Positions 32,433-41,439 of a stretch of DNA of 64,000 bases are shown here, piece by piece. Origin of the DNA: Candidatus Planktophila dulcis (lineage in GTDB: Bacteria > Actinomycetota > Actinomycetes > Nanopelagicales > Nanopelagicaceae). Below the pieces are notes generated by a model, which did no database searches, was not told the origin of the DNA, and was given only the letters and a program-made list of their open reading frames with translations. Location of the stretch: contig NZ_CP016777.1 in NCBI RefSeq assembly GCF_002288225.1, forward strand, positions 620,001-684,000, in the 5' to 3' direction. Numbering within the stretch: position 1 is the first letter of the stretch; each line of letters starts with the position of its first letter. Position numbers and translations under genes: made by a program.

Positions 32433-33295
32433 AGCGCCCACGTAAGCCCGGCGTCGCGAACACACTCAGCAGATATCGGGGCAGGACCAATGCGTTCACC
32501 ATCGGCATAGGCAATTGCATTGGCAACCAGAGTTAAACGCTTGGTGCGCAAGATCTTGACCTGAGGATGTGTGATGTGAGAGCCCGAATAGACCTTGGGA
32601 AATACTTTTAGGAATTCAATCTTTGAGACAGGTTCAAGAATCATCACATCGAATAGACCGTCATGCATTTGAGCCTGAGGACATACATACATCCCTCCCC
32701 CATAGGAACGGCCATTGCCAACTGCTATGAGCATCGCCTTTGTTGTGAATGAGTGCGTGTCGACGGTAATTTCATATTCAAGCGGCTTGAATTTAGGAAG
32801 TTCCATAGCAATAGCGACGTTATATCGTTGAGGACCTTTTGGCCACGATAACGAATTCGCTCTCTCATTGACCACAGAATCAAAGCCAGTGGATAAGATG
32901 GCAGCGAACCATTCGGAATCAACGTTTCCAAGATCTATGGGTGCAGCAGCAGTCGTCGTCACGCGATCAAGATGGCTTTCAATGTCATCAAGGGACCAAC
33001 CTAATGTGCGGACAATGTCATTGCCTGTGCCTGCGGGCATTGCCGCAAATGGAATATGTCGGGGAACAGCCACTTGCAAAATCAAATGAGCTAATCCATC
33101 GCCGCCAACGCTTATGATTCCTTCGCATGGTCCTGAATCAAGAAATTGCTCCAGGGAAGTTCTTAGCTCATGGGCGCTATGACCAGAGAAGACCTGATAA
33201 TTGAGATTGCGCGCTGCGAAGAATGAAACAACCTTCTCCCCAACTGCAATACCTCTTCCGTGACCGGCGGTCGGATTGATTGCTATCGCCCACAT
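32429..33295 (-). CDS. Diacylglycerol kinase-like lipid kinase
   Basis: 288 residues. Two-domain DAGK/LCB5 fold: INPTAGHGRG phosphate loop, ISVGGDGLAHLIL (GGDG motif), AMPAGTGNDIVRTLG, and GNGRSYGGGMYVCPQAQMHDG. Would phosphorylate diacylglycerol or another lipid with ATP. Sphingosine kinase-like substrates cannot be excluded. Lies between tatC and helY and overlaps helY by 4 nt; its presence here is not part of the standard helY-tatC order, where these two are adjacent. Confidence 0.87.
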   Translation of the reverse strand: MWAIAINPTAGHGRGIAVGEKVVSFFAARNLNYQVFSGHSAHELRTSLEQFLDSGPCEGIISVGGDGLAHLILQVAVPRHIPFAAMPAGTGNDIVRTLGWSLDDIESHLDRVTTTAAAPIDLGNVDSEWFAAILSTGFDSVVNERANSLSWPKGPQRYNVAIAMELPKFKPLEYEITVDTHSFTTKAMLIAVGNGRSYGGGMYVCPQAQMHDGLFDVMILEPVSKIEFLKVFPKVYSGSHITHPQVKILRTKRLTLVANAIAYADGERIGPAPISAECVRDAGLTWAL

Positions 33296-33311
33296 GGGAC
33301 GACCCTATCGG

Positions 33312-34127
33312 CTATTCGGTAATTGGGCCTGGTGCAGCAATCTTGGTACTACCAGTTTCTGTGCTTTCAATTTTTCTATCGCGCTTTCTATCTACGAGCA
33401 GAGCGATTCCGCCTGCCATAAAGTAGAAGAGGATTAATGGCGCAGACAGAAGAGCCATACTCAATGGATCCCCAGTTGGTGATAGAGCTGCGACTGCAAA
33501 AAAGATGGAGAATACCCACGCACGCCATGGCTTGAGGATGGTGCGCCCTCTCAGGAATCCAATCAAATTAAAGGTGAGAAGAAATATAGGAAGTTCAAAG
33601 GCGAGTCCTACGAACAGAATTATTCGAAGAACGAAATCTAGGTAATCATCGATGCGCACCAAGTTGCTCACCGCATTTGGAGTGAAGCCAAAGAGAGCAT
33701 CTATAGCAATGGGAAGAATCAGGTAACCGAGGGTTGCTCCCATAACAAAGAACGGAGTCGCAGCTGCAACGAAGAGAATGCTGTTGCGTTTCTCCTTTCT
33801 ATGAAGTGCAGGAGCGATGAAGGCCCAAAGTTGGTAGAGCCAAAATGGTGCCGAGACAATGACTGCAGTCATCAGAGCAACCTTGATTTGTAGATCTAGT
33901 GGACCCAAAACACCGCTGATATAGAGAGCGCCACAACTGGCAGCTCCTGAAGCTTGAGCTGCACGAAGGTCACATACTGGTTTGGCTAGAGTGACGAGGA
34001 TCGAATTGTAAAAAAACCAACCTCCACAACCAGCCACGACAATTGCAATCGCTGAACTCAGAACTCGTTTCCGAAGTTCCCGCAGGTGGTCGATGAGCGG
34101 CATCTGCCCTTGTGGTGTAGATGCCAT
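33312..34127 (-). CDS. tatC: Sec-independent translocase subunit TatC
   Basis: 271 residues, six membrane segments. N-terminal MPLIDHLRELRKRVLSSAI motif holds the conserved Glu that recognises twin-arginine signals; later LWAFIAPALHRKEKRN and FELPIFLLTFNLIG are family stretches. ATG 34127 follows the tatA stop by 4 nt; an in-frame start at 34160 would lie inside tatA and adds a non-homologous lysine-rich piece. TatB is not nearby. Confidence 0.94.
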   Translation of the reverse strand: MASTPQGQMPLIDHLRELRKRVLSSAIAIVVAGCGGWFFYNSILVTLAKPVCDLRAAQASGAASCGALYISGVLGPLDLQIKVALMTAVIVSAPFWLYQLWAFIAPALHRKEKRNSILFVAAATPFFVMGATLGYLILPIAIDALFGFTPNAVSNLVRIDDYLDFVLRIILFVGLAFELPIFLLTFNLIGFLRGRTILKPWRAWVFSIFFAVAALSPTGDPLSMALLSAPLILFYFMAGGIALLVDRKRDRKIESTETGSTKIAAPGPITE

Positions 34128-34131
34128 CAGA

Positions 34132-34314
34132 TTACTTCTCTTTTTTGCCGTCTTCTTCAATAACAGAATCGTCAGCCTTCATCTCTTTCATCTCACTCTT
34201 GAAGATTCGCATTGAACGACCGAGAGAACGAGCAGAATCAGGAAGACGCTTTGCGCCGAAAAGGACCAGAACAACAATAAGCAGAATGACGATTTCTCTT
34301 GGACCTAGATTCAT
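34132..34314 (-). CDS. tatA: Sec-independent translocase subunit TatA
   Basis: 60 residues. Short N-terminal transmembrane helix EIVILLIVVLVLF, the FGAKRLP hinge with conserved Phe-Gly, an amphipathic helix SARSLGRSMRIFKSEMKEM and a charged tail. AAGGAG precedes the ATG. Located between pafC and tatC, the standard actinobacterial order. Confidence 0.94.
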   Translation of the reverse strand: MNLGPREIVILLIVVLVLFGAKRLPDSARSLGRSMRIFKSEMKEMKADDSVIEEDGKKEK

Positions 34315-34385
34315 ACTGTGAACTCCTTAACGTAAGATTTGACCTTAGATTACACCAGGTATCTTTGATTGGGTAGGCGAGGTAA

Positions 34386-35312
34386 TTACCCCTCATAACG
34401 ATTGAGTATCAATTCGGCTCTTTTGGCGAGTTCACTACGAATCTCCTCTGGAGACAGTAATTCGACAGCCCCTCCAGATGCCAAGACAGATCGTGCAATC
34501 CAATGCTGTGAAAATGACGAACCTTTGAAAACAGTTCCAGCTTCCAGGTTGGATTCCTCAAAGCGTTCAGCAACATCCCTAGTAGGCCTCACCACCTTTA
34601 CCGAAAAACCAATTTTCTCTGGATTTACCGGCAATGCTGTCGAAGGCTTTTCTACCTCCACTGAATGTGCTGATTGAATTCTATCTATCCGAAAATGTCT
34701 GAAATCAAGCGCTGTGAAGCAGTACGCGTGCAGATACAAATATCCCTGACTATCAAGAATCTCAAGTGGGAGTATAACTCGTGAGGAGATTACATCCTTA
34801 TAGAGTGAGTGATACGAGATCTGCAGACCACTTCGATGAGCTATCGCATCCTTCACTGAAGTTGTTACTTCTTGGCTGATGTTGCTGGATGCGGATAGCG
34901 CTAACGGAAGATTAACTAGGCGAGCGATACGTTGTGAAAGTGAAGCAATTGCTTCAATTAGATCAAGTCTTTCGCTCGAGATTCCAGATCGCAGGACATC
35001 CAAACCGAGAACGAGCGCTACGCCCTCTTCGTGTGTGATGGATCGAGGCCTTGCAAGGGTAGGCGCATTTCTTATCGTGACATAGCCAGATTCAAAATCT
35101 AAATCCATGAGTTCTAGGGGTGTGTAGCCAGGGAGACCGCACATCCATAGTGTTGTTAAATCGCTGATCATTTGGTCGGTGGAAACCTCGAATACTTCAG
35201 CCAATTCAACGAGAGAGATACCCTGATGCGTATTGATATACGGAACGAGATCTAGCAATCGAGAAGTGCGCTCTAAAGGGCTCACAGCATTCTTTGACTC
35301 GTTCTTAGCCAT
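34386..35312 (-). CDS. pafC: WYL-domain regulator PafC
   Basis: 308 residues. N-terminal winged helix (TSRLLDLVPYINTHQGISLV, ELAEVFEVSTDQM), then a WYL-type domain (GLQISYHSLYKDVISSRVIL, PLEILDSQGYLYLHAYC, RHFRIDRI) and a WCX-like C-terminal domain. With PafB it forms the RecA-independent DNA-damage activator of Actinobacteria. Overlaps pafB by 8 nt. Confidence 0.9.
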   Translation of the reverse strand: MAKNESKNAVSPLERTSRLLDLVPYINTHQGISLVELAEVFEVSTDQMISDLTTLWMCGLPGYTPLELMDLDFESGYVTIRNAPTLARPRSITHEEGVALVLGLDVLRSGISSERLDLIEAIASLSQRIARLVNLPLALSASSNISQEVTTSVKDAIAHRSGLQISYHSLYKDVISSRVILPLEILDSQGYLYLHAYCFTALDFRHFRIDRIQSAHSVEVEKPSTALPVNPEKIGFSVKVVRPTRDVAERFEESNLEAGTVFKGSSFSQHWIARSVLASGGAVELLSPEEIRSELAKRAELILNRYEG

Positions 35313-36246
35313 GTGCCTTCACTATCTCTTTGAGGCTTGAAACGATGCTCTCCCGAAGCTCCACTGGTGAATGAACATAGACATCGTCTCCGTGCCAGAG
35401 GATCAAGGCAGAGAGACTCTTCACATCTAGGATTGGAATCTGCAACTGATCCCACTCACCGATCGACTTCGTCGATGATGCGAGAGCGCGCAGTGAGGTG
35501 CCTTTTCCGCGACGAACATCAACTACTGCGTAAAAACTCTCCACTCTTTCGAATAGATTTTGAGAATCAAAGTTTTCAGGAGTTTCGAAATTCTTAGGTC
35601 CTTTCTTCACAGTGAAGCTTCCGATTACCCGATCAAAACGGAAGGTACGAACCTCCTCGATGCTCTGATCTACTCCGGTCAAATACCAGTAGCCTGAGCG
35701 AGTTGATAGTCCTATCGGGACCACGCGTCTATTTTCCTCCGACAAGTCATAGTTTCGGTAGATGAATTCAAGAATCTGGTGCTCTGCAATAGCGTGCGTG
35801 ATCTTTGGAAGATCTAAACCGCCATCGGAGAGGAAGGGTATAGAGACCGGCAAGTTTGTTTCATCCACTGCAATTCCAAGTGAATTCAACTTAACTAGAG
35901 CGCGCTGCGCTGCATCATCTAGTGAAGCTCCTTGCCATGCCTGAGCAGCTAAGGAGAGAAGAGAAATTTCAAGGGTAGTTATATCGCCAAGATCTAGTTG
36001 GTATCTCTCCTGCTTAATGCGATAACCGGCCTCATCATTAAAGAGAGGGTCGAAGGAACCAACTTCAATCTCTATGCCAAGAGTGCGTAAATCATCTTTA
36101 TCTCGTTCGAACATTCTCTCTTTAGATTCAGAACTTCCTTCGTACCCTTCAATAGTCTTGAAGATTTCAGATTTAGTGATAAATCTCTTCGTTGCCAAGA
36201 GCGCAATCGTGAGATTAATGAGTCTCTCACTCTTCCGGGACACCAT
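35305..36246 (-). CDS. pafB: WYL-domain regulator PafB
   Basis: 313 residues. Winged-helix N-terminus (RKSERLINLTIALLATKRFI, TKSEIF), WYL domain (EFIYRNYDLSEENRRVVPIG, LSTRSGYWYLTGVD, RTFRFDRV) and a C-terminal WCX-like domain. Partner of PafC. ATG 36246 with AAAGG upstream was preferred; GTG 36252 or 36243 are possible. It starts 20 nt inside the end of trmI. In other Actinobacteria pafA, prcAB, pup, dop and mpa lie between these two genes; here they are missing. Confidence 0.9.
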   Translation of the reverse strand: MVSRKSERLINLTIALLATKRFITKSEIFKTIEGYEGSSESKERMFERDKDDLRTLGIEIEVGSFDPLFNDEAGYRIKQERYQLDLGDITTLEISLLSLAAQAWQGASLDDAAQRALVKLNSLGIAVDETNLPVSIPFLSDGGLDLPKITHAIAEHQILEFIYRNYDLSEENRRVVPIGLSTRSGYWYLTGVDQSIEEVRTFRFDRVIGSFTVKKGPKNFETPENFDSQNLFERVESFYAVVDVRRGKGTSLRALASSTKSIGEWDQLQIPILDVKSLSALILWHGDDVYVHSPVELRESIVSSLKEIVKAHG

Positions 36247-37078
36247 ATGCACCTTTAGCTGGTCTACGTCTTCGGGCTAGGACCTCTACTCCAGGTGCCA
36301 TGCGCCTACTTTGGATAAGAAATCCTGTGTGCCCAATCATCCGTTGCTGAGGACGCACAGCAAGACCTTCATGATGCCAACCGCGAACGATTGTCTCTGA
36401 ACTCTCTGGCTCTGTGAAATGACCATCCTCTTTTAACGCTTCAGCTGTTGCAGAAAGTTGTGTCGTGGTTGCAACATAGGCCAGGAATACTCCACCTGGA
36501 CGAAGAACTTTCGCTGCCATTTCTACACATTCCCATGGCGCCAACATGTCGAGGATGACGCGATCGAAGGTGGTCGTGAACTCTTGTTCCTGCACAGAAC
36601 CTACATTCAGGCTCCAGTTTGTAGGCATAGCTCCAAAGTAACTTGTGATGTTGGCTGTTGCATTATCAGCAAAGTCTTGACGTCGCTCAACGGAATGAAC
36701 TGAACCTTCTGAACCCACTGCGCGAAGGAGAGAGAGTGTGAGTGCGCCACTTCCAACACCTGCTTCAAGTACTCGCGCACCCGGATAGATATCGGCAACG
36801 CCGACAATCATCGCCGCATCTTTTGGATAGACAATGGTTGCACCACGCGGCATAGACAAGACGAAATCTGCAAGAAGTGGAATAAATGCCGTGAATTTCA
36901 AACCTGCAGTAGTGCTCACAACCGAACCTTCAGGAAGACCAATCAAATCATCATGAGTGATCCAGCCCTTATGGGTATGCCACTCTTTTCCAGGAGTTAT
37001 CGTGAAGCTATAGAGCTTTCCTTTGGGATCGGTGAGTTGAATACGATCGCCGGCTTTGAAATACCCTGGATTAGACAC
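36227..37078 (-). CDS. trmI: tRNA (adenine-58-N1)-methyltransferase TrmI
   Basis: 283 residues. N-terminal beta domain (FKAGDRIQLTDPKGKLYSFT) and a SAM-dependent Rossmann domain: VLEAGVGSGALTLSLLRAVG, EGSVHSVERRQDFA, FDRVILDMLAPWECV, GGVFLAYVATTTQL. Makes m1A58 in the T-loop of tRNAs. First gene of the long minus-strand run, divergent from the recB-like gene with a 58-bp gap. Confidence 0.93.
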   Translation of the reverse strand: MSNPGYFKAGDRIQLTDPKGKLYSFTITPGKEWHTHKGWITHDDLIGLPEGSVVSTTAGLKFTAFIPLLADFVLSMPRGATIVYPKDAAMIVGVADIYPGARVLEAGVGSGALTLSLLRAVGSEGSVHSVERRQDFADNATANITSYFGAMPTNWSLNVGSVQEQEFTTTFDRVILDMLAPWECVEMAAKVLRPGGVFLAYVATTTQLSATAEALKEDGHFTEPESSETIVRGWHHEGLAVRPQQRMIGHTGFLIQSRRMAPGVEVLARRRRPAKGAYGVPEE

Positions 37079-37136
37079 ATGCGCATCTTAGGTGAAAGTC
37101 GTCCATGTGTCGGTACTGCGCTGTATCGTCTGCGTG

Positions 37137-37889
37137 ATGGAACCGTTACGCCTCTCCCCTAGTCGTATGAACGATTTCACCAATTGCCCACAACTCTATA
37201 AATATCGAGCTATCGACCAACTCCCTGAACCTCCCAGTATCGATGCTGAGCGAGGTAAGTTGATTCACGCAGTACTTGAAGATCTCTTCGAGCTACCTGC
37301 CGAATCACGAACTTTTGAATCAGCTATCGAGCTCCTGCCGAAGAAGTGGAGTGCGCAGTTAGAAGGCACCCCGGAGCTCGCTGCTCTGGTTCTTGATGAA
37401 AAGGAATGGTTTGATCGCGCTCAATCACTTCTTACCAATTACTTTTCGCTTGAAAAGCCATCGACATTTGAGTCAACATATCGCGAACTCCATCTTGAGC
37501 GAGATATCTCAGATGAGATATATCTCCACGGCTATGTCGACCGTCTTGATATCGCACCCACAGGTGAAGTTCGCATCGTTGATTACAAGACTGGAAAATC
37601 ACCCAAGCCGGGTTGGGAGGAGAAGGCGCTCTTCCAGCTTCGCGTCTATGCACTGCTCTATTGGCAGAACGAAGGAGTACTCCCCCGCCTTCTTCAATTG
37701 ATTTACTTGGGTGATTCCAAAATAGTAAAGAGTGAGCCGAATGAAGCCCAGCTGAAGTCTACAGAGAAGATACTTAAGAATATTGGTGCTGAAATTCTCA
37801 CAGCTATCGAACAGAATGATTTTCCAACAAAGAAATCACGGCTCTGTGATTGGTGTTTCTTTAAGGCGATCTGCCCAGCTCATAACTAA
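37137..37889 (+). CDS. RecB-family PD-(D/E)XK nuclease with Fe-S-type cysteines
   Basis: 250 residues. Single-domain nuclease like Cas4 or the C-terminus of RecB/AddB. Residues: LSPSRMNDFTNCPQLYKYR, GKLIHAVLEDLF (conserved His), GYVDRLDIAPTGEVRIVDYK, TGKSP, and FQLRVYALLYW. One Cys near the N-terminus plus CDWCFFKAIC at the C-terminus give the four ligands of a 4Fe-4S cluster. Equivalent to Rv2119. TATCGT at 37124-37129 stands 7 nt before ATG 37137 with no Shine-Dalgarno, consistent with a leaderless transcript. Confidence 0.88.
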   Translation: MEPLRLSPSRMNDFTNCPQLYKYRAIDQLPEPPSIDAERGKLIHAVLEDLFELPAESRTFESAIELLPKKWSAQLEGTPELAALVLDEKEWFDRAQSLLTNYFSLEKPSTFESTYRELHLERDISDEIYLHGYVDRLDIAPTGEVRIVDYKTGKSPKPGWEEKALFQLRVYALLYWQNEGVLPRLLQLIYLGDSKIVKSEPNEAQLKSTEKILKNIGAEILTAIEQNDFPTKKSRLCDWCFFKAICPAHN

Positions 37890-37898
37890 GACGAGGAT

Positions 37899-40800
37899 TT
37901 AGTTGGCGTTGAAGTACTTGGCTTCTGGGTGGTGCACGATGATTGCAGATGTCGATTGCTCAGGATGGAGCTGGAACTCCTCAGAGAGTTCAACACCGAT
38001 ACGTCCGGGCTCTAGGAGCTCACAGAGCTGAGTCTGTTGTTCGATATCAGGACATGCTGGATATCCAAATGAGTAGCGGGAACCGCGATAACCCTGATCC
38101 AAGATTCCTTGCAGATCCGGTGAATCATCACCACGAACAGCCATCTCTTCACGAATACGCGCATGCCAATGTTCTGCCAGAGCCTCTGTTAACTGAACAG
38201 ATAGACCATGAAGTTCTAGGTAATCACGGTAGGCATCGGCTGCAAAGAGTTCATTAGCTGCTTTACTGACCGTATTACCCATAGTGACAACATGGAAGGC
38301 GACAACATCAGTCTTTCCTGAATCCTTGGATGCAAAGAAGTCTGCAAGACATAATCTGCGATCACGTGATTGACGAGGGAATGAGAAACGAGTTCTCTCT
38401 TTTCCAGCATCTGGTCCTTCATGATGCAAGATAACCAAATCGTTTCCATCTGAGACACATGGGAAATACCCATAGACAACAGCAGCTTCCAACCAACCAT
38501 TGGATTGAACTTCGTTAAGAAGTTTGCGAAGGCGTGGACGACCTTCAGTCTCAGCCATTGCTTCGAATTCACCGCGAGCACCCTTGAGACCCCACTGGCC
38601 CATAAAGAGTGCGCGTTCATCAAGCATTCCTACGTAATCAGCGAGCGGAATTCCCTTAACAATGCGAGAACCAAAGAACGGTGCTTTTGGAATTCCAACG
38701 TCGAGGGCCACATCACTGCGCACCGTATCTAGTGGACGTATCTCATCCTTGCGCGATACGGCTTTGACTTTGCGCTCTCGAAGAGCGGGAAGTTCTGCGC
38801 CTTCATCGCCACGTTTAACTGCCATGATCGCATCCATCAAGCGCAAGCCTTCAAATGCATCGCGTGCATAGCGAACTTCACCAGGGAAGATTGCAGCGAG
38901 ATCTTGTTCAACATAGGCACGCGTGAGCGCTGCTCCACCTAGAACGACTGGCCATTTATTAGATAACCCACGAGATGCGATCTCTTCCAAGTTCTCTTTC
39001 ATGATGACAGTTGATTTCACCAAGAGTCCGGACATTCCAATTGCATCCACCTCATTTTCAAGGGCTGCATCAATAATCTGATTAATGGTCTGTTTAATTC
39101 CGATATTAACTACTTGGTAACCATTATTTGAGAGAATGATGTCAACGAGGTTCTTGCCAATATCGTGAACATCGCCCTTTACGGTTGCTAGCAACATGCG
39201 ACCGCGGCCAGCATCACCAGTCTTTTCCATATGTGGTTCAAGGTATGCAACAGCTGATTTCATTACTTCAGCGCTCTGGAGTACGAATGGGAGCTGCATC
39301 TCGCCCTTACCGAAGAGCTCACCAACTACCTTCATGCCTTCTAGAAGATGCTCATTAATGATTGCAAGAGGTGCGATTCCCTCGGTCATTGCGGTGTCGA
39401 GATCATCGGTGAGACCGACCTTCTCGCCATCGATGATGCGGCGCTCAAGTCGCTGGCGTAGTGGAAGTGCTGCAAGTTCTGAGGCGCGGATATTGCGTGA
39501 TGCGGCAAGCTCAACACCTTCGAAGAGTTGAAGGAACTCTTGAAGTGGATCGTAGGTGCAATTCTCTCCTTCGTATGTGCGACAGTCATAGATGAGATCG
39601 AGGGCTACTTCTTTATGTCGAGCTTCAATTCTTGCAAGCGGCATGATCTTTGATGGGTGAACGATTGCGGAATCAAGACCTGCTGCAACACATTCATGCA
39701 GAAAGACTGAATTGAGCACTACGCGAGATGCTGGATTAAGACCAAATGAAACGTTGCTCACTCCAAGAGTTGTCTGCACGCCGGGGAATTCTGTCTTCAG
39801 TGTTCTTATGGCGCTAATGGTCTCTAGCCCGTCGCGACGGGTCTCTTCTTGCCCTGTTGCGATGGGAAATGTCAGAGTATCGATCAAGATATCTCCAACG
39901 TTCATATTCCAGTTCTCGGTTAAGTCCTTAATCAAGCGACGAGCAACTCGAAGCTTCCACTCTGCTGTTCGGGCCTGACCTTCTTCATCGATAGTCAGCG
40001 CAACAACAGATGCACCATGTTCTTGAACCAAAGGCATGATGCGAGCGAAGCGAGATGTGGGGCCATCGCCATCTTCATAGTTGACTGAGTTAATAACGCA
40101 GCGGCCACCTAGGGCTTCAAGTCCTGCCTTTATCACTCCAGGCTCCGTTGAGTCGAGCATGATGGGAAGAGTTGAGGCAGTTGCAAAGCGAGAAGCAATT
40201 TCAAACATATCGCGTGCTCCATCGCGGCCGACATAATCGACAGAGAGATCGAGCATATGAGCCCCATCGCGGATTTGATCGCGAGCTATCTCAACACATG
40301 TTGCCCAATCCTCAACGATGAGCGCATCACGAAAGGCGCGTGAACCATTTGCATTGGTGCGCTCACCTATTGCAAGGTAAGTCTTATCCTGTCTAAAAGG
40401 AACATATTGATAGAGAGATGAGGCACCCGGGTCTATCTCAGGGATGCGGTTCTTGACCGCATGTCGATCAAGGCGATTGACCACTGCTGCAAGATGCTCA
40501 GGTGTAGTGCCACAGCATCCACCGATAAGTCCGATTCCATAATCGTTGACGAATGTTTCAAGTGCGGTTGCTAACTCTTCAGGACCAAGTGGATATTCGG
40601 CGCCTTTTGCGCCCAAGATGGGAAGTCCAGCATTGGGCATCACTGAGATTGCGCACGTTGCGTTCTTAGAAAGATAACGTAGGTGCTCAGACATTTCAGC
40701 AGGACCTGTTGCACAGTTGAGTCCAATGAGGTCAATGTTCAAAGGTTCTAGCGCATTCAACGCTGCGCCAATTTCAGAACCAAGCAACATGGTTCCAGTC

Positions 40801-41411
40801 GTTTCAACAGTGACCTGGGCTATGAGCATTACGTCGCGGTTTGATTCGGCTACCGCTTGACGCGCACCATTGACTGCAGCTTTTGCCTGAAGTAGATCCT
40901 GAGTAGTTTCAATCAGAAGAGCATCCGCTCCCGAATCCACAAGACCCTTGCATGCAATGTAGTAATTTTCCTTCAAATGTGAATAGGTCGCGTGACCAAG
41001 GCTCGGTAGCTTTGTGCCTGGCCCTAGTGAACCTAAGACAAATCGTGGTTTTTCAGGCGTGCTGAAAGCATCGGCTGCTTCTCTGGCAATCTTTCCACCG
41101 GCAAATGCCAGCTCGTAGATGCGATCTTCAATTCCATATTCAGCCAAATTTGCCCAGTTAGCACCGAAGGTATTTGTCTCGATGGCATCGACTCCAACAG
41201 CGAGATAAGCATCGTGAACAGAGCGCACGAGATCTGGGCGGGTGATGTTGAGAATCTCATTACAGCCCTCATGGTTCTGGAAATCTTCAAGAGATGGGTC
41301 AGCTGCCTGCAACATTGTTCCCATTGCTCCATCGGCAATGACTGTGCGCGTTTGAAGGGCGTGACGAAGCAAGCCTTCGTTGAGGTCTTGAGGTCCTCTT
41401 CCGCTCGTCAC
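37899..41411 (-). CDS. metH: Cobalamin-dependent methionine synthase
   Basis: 1170 residues, full length. Methylates homocysteine from methyl-tetrahydrofolate via B12. Domains in order: homocysteine-binding (DGAMGTMLQ, zinc ligands in LNCATGP and GGCCGTTPEH), pterin-binding (ANGSRAFRD, LDLSVDYVGRDG), cap and B12-binding with the DxHxxG loop KGDVHDIGKN near residue 748, and a C-terminal SAM-binding activation domain. Divergent from the PAC2 gene with only 28 bp between starts; no cobalamin riboswitch could fit there. Confidence 0.97.
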   Translation of the reverse strand: MTSGRGPQDLNEGLLRHALQTRTVIADGAMGTMLQAADPSLEDFQNHEGCNEILNITRPDLVRSVHDAYLAVGVDAIETNTFGANWANLAEYGIEDRIYELAFAGGKIAREAADAFSTPEKPRFVLGSLGPGTKLPSLGHATYSHLKENYYIACKGLVDSGADALLIETTQDLLQAKAAVNGARQAVAESNRDVMLIAQVTVETTGTMLLGSEIGAALNALEPLNIDLIGLNCATGPAEMSEHLRYLSKNATCAISVMPNAGLPILGAKGAEYPLGPEELATALETFVNDYGIGLIGGCCGTTPEHLAAVVNRLDRHAVKNRIPEIDPGASSLYQYVPFRQDKTYLAIGERTNANGSRAFRDALIVEDWATCVEIARDQIRDGAHMLDLSVDYVGRDGARDMFEIASRFATASTLPIMLDSTEPGVIKAGLEALGGRCVINSVNYEDGDGPTSRFARIMPLVQEHGASVVALTIDEEGQARTAEWKLRVARRLIKDLTENWNMNVGDILIDTLTFPIATGQEETRRDGLETISAIRTLKTEFPGVQTTLGVSNVSFGLNPASRVVLNSVFLHECVAAGLDSAIVHPSKIMPLARIEARHKEVALDLIYDCRTYEGENCTYDPLQEFLQLFEGVELAASRNIRASELAALPLRQRLERRIIDGEKVGLTDDLDTAMTEGIAPLAIINEHLLEGMKVVGELFGKGEMQLPFVLQSAEVMKSAVAYLEPHMEKTGDAGRGRMLLATVKGDVHDIGKNLVDIILSNNGYQVVNIGIKQTINQIIDAALENEVDAIGMSGLLVKSTVIMKENLEEIASRGLSNKWPVVLGGAALTRAYVEQDLAAIFPGEVRYARDAFEGLRLMDAIMAVKRGDEGAELPALRERKVKAVSRKDEIRPLDTVRSDVALDVGIPKAPFFGSRIVKGIPLADYVGMLDERALFMGQWGLKGARGEFEAMAETEGRPRLRKLLNEVQSNGWLEAAVVYGYFPCVSDGNDLVILHHEGPDAGKERTRFSFPRQSRDRRLCLADFFASKDSGKTDVVAFHVVTMGNTVSKAANELFAADAYRDYLELHGLSVQLTEALAEHWHARIREEMAVRGDDSPDLQGILDQGYRGSRYSFGYPACPDIEQQTQLCELLEPGRIGVELSEEFQLHPEQSTSAIIVHHPEAKYFNAN

Positions 41412-41439
41412 GGCGCTGAGGTTACCGTAAGGTGTCGAT

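Noticed and set aside
37899-41439. Cobalamin riboswitch for metH
   Set aside because: Only 28 bp separate the metH and PAC2 starts and no B12-box-like sequence is present.
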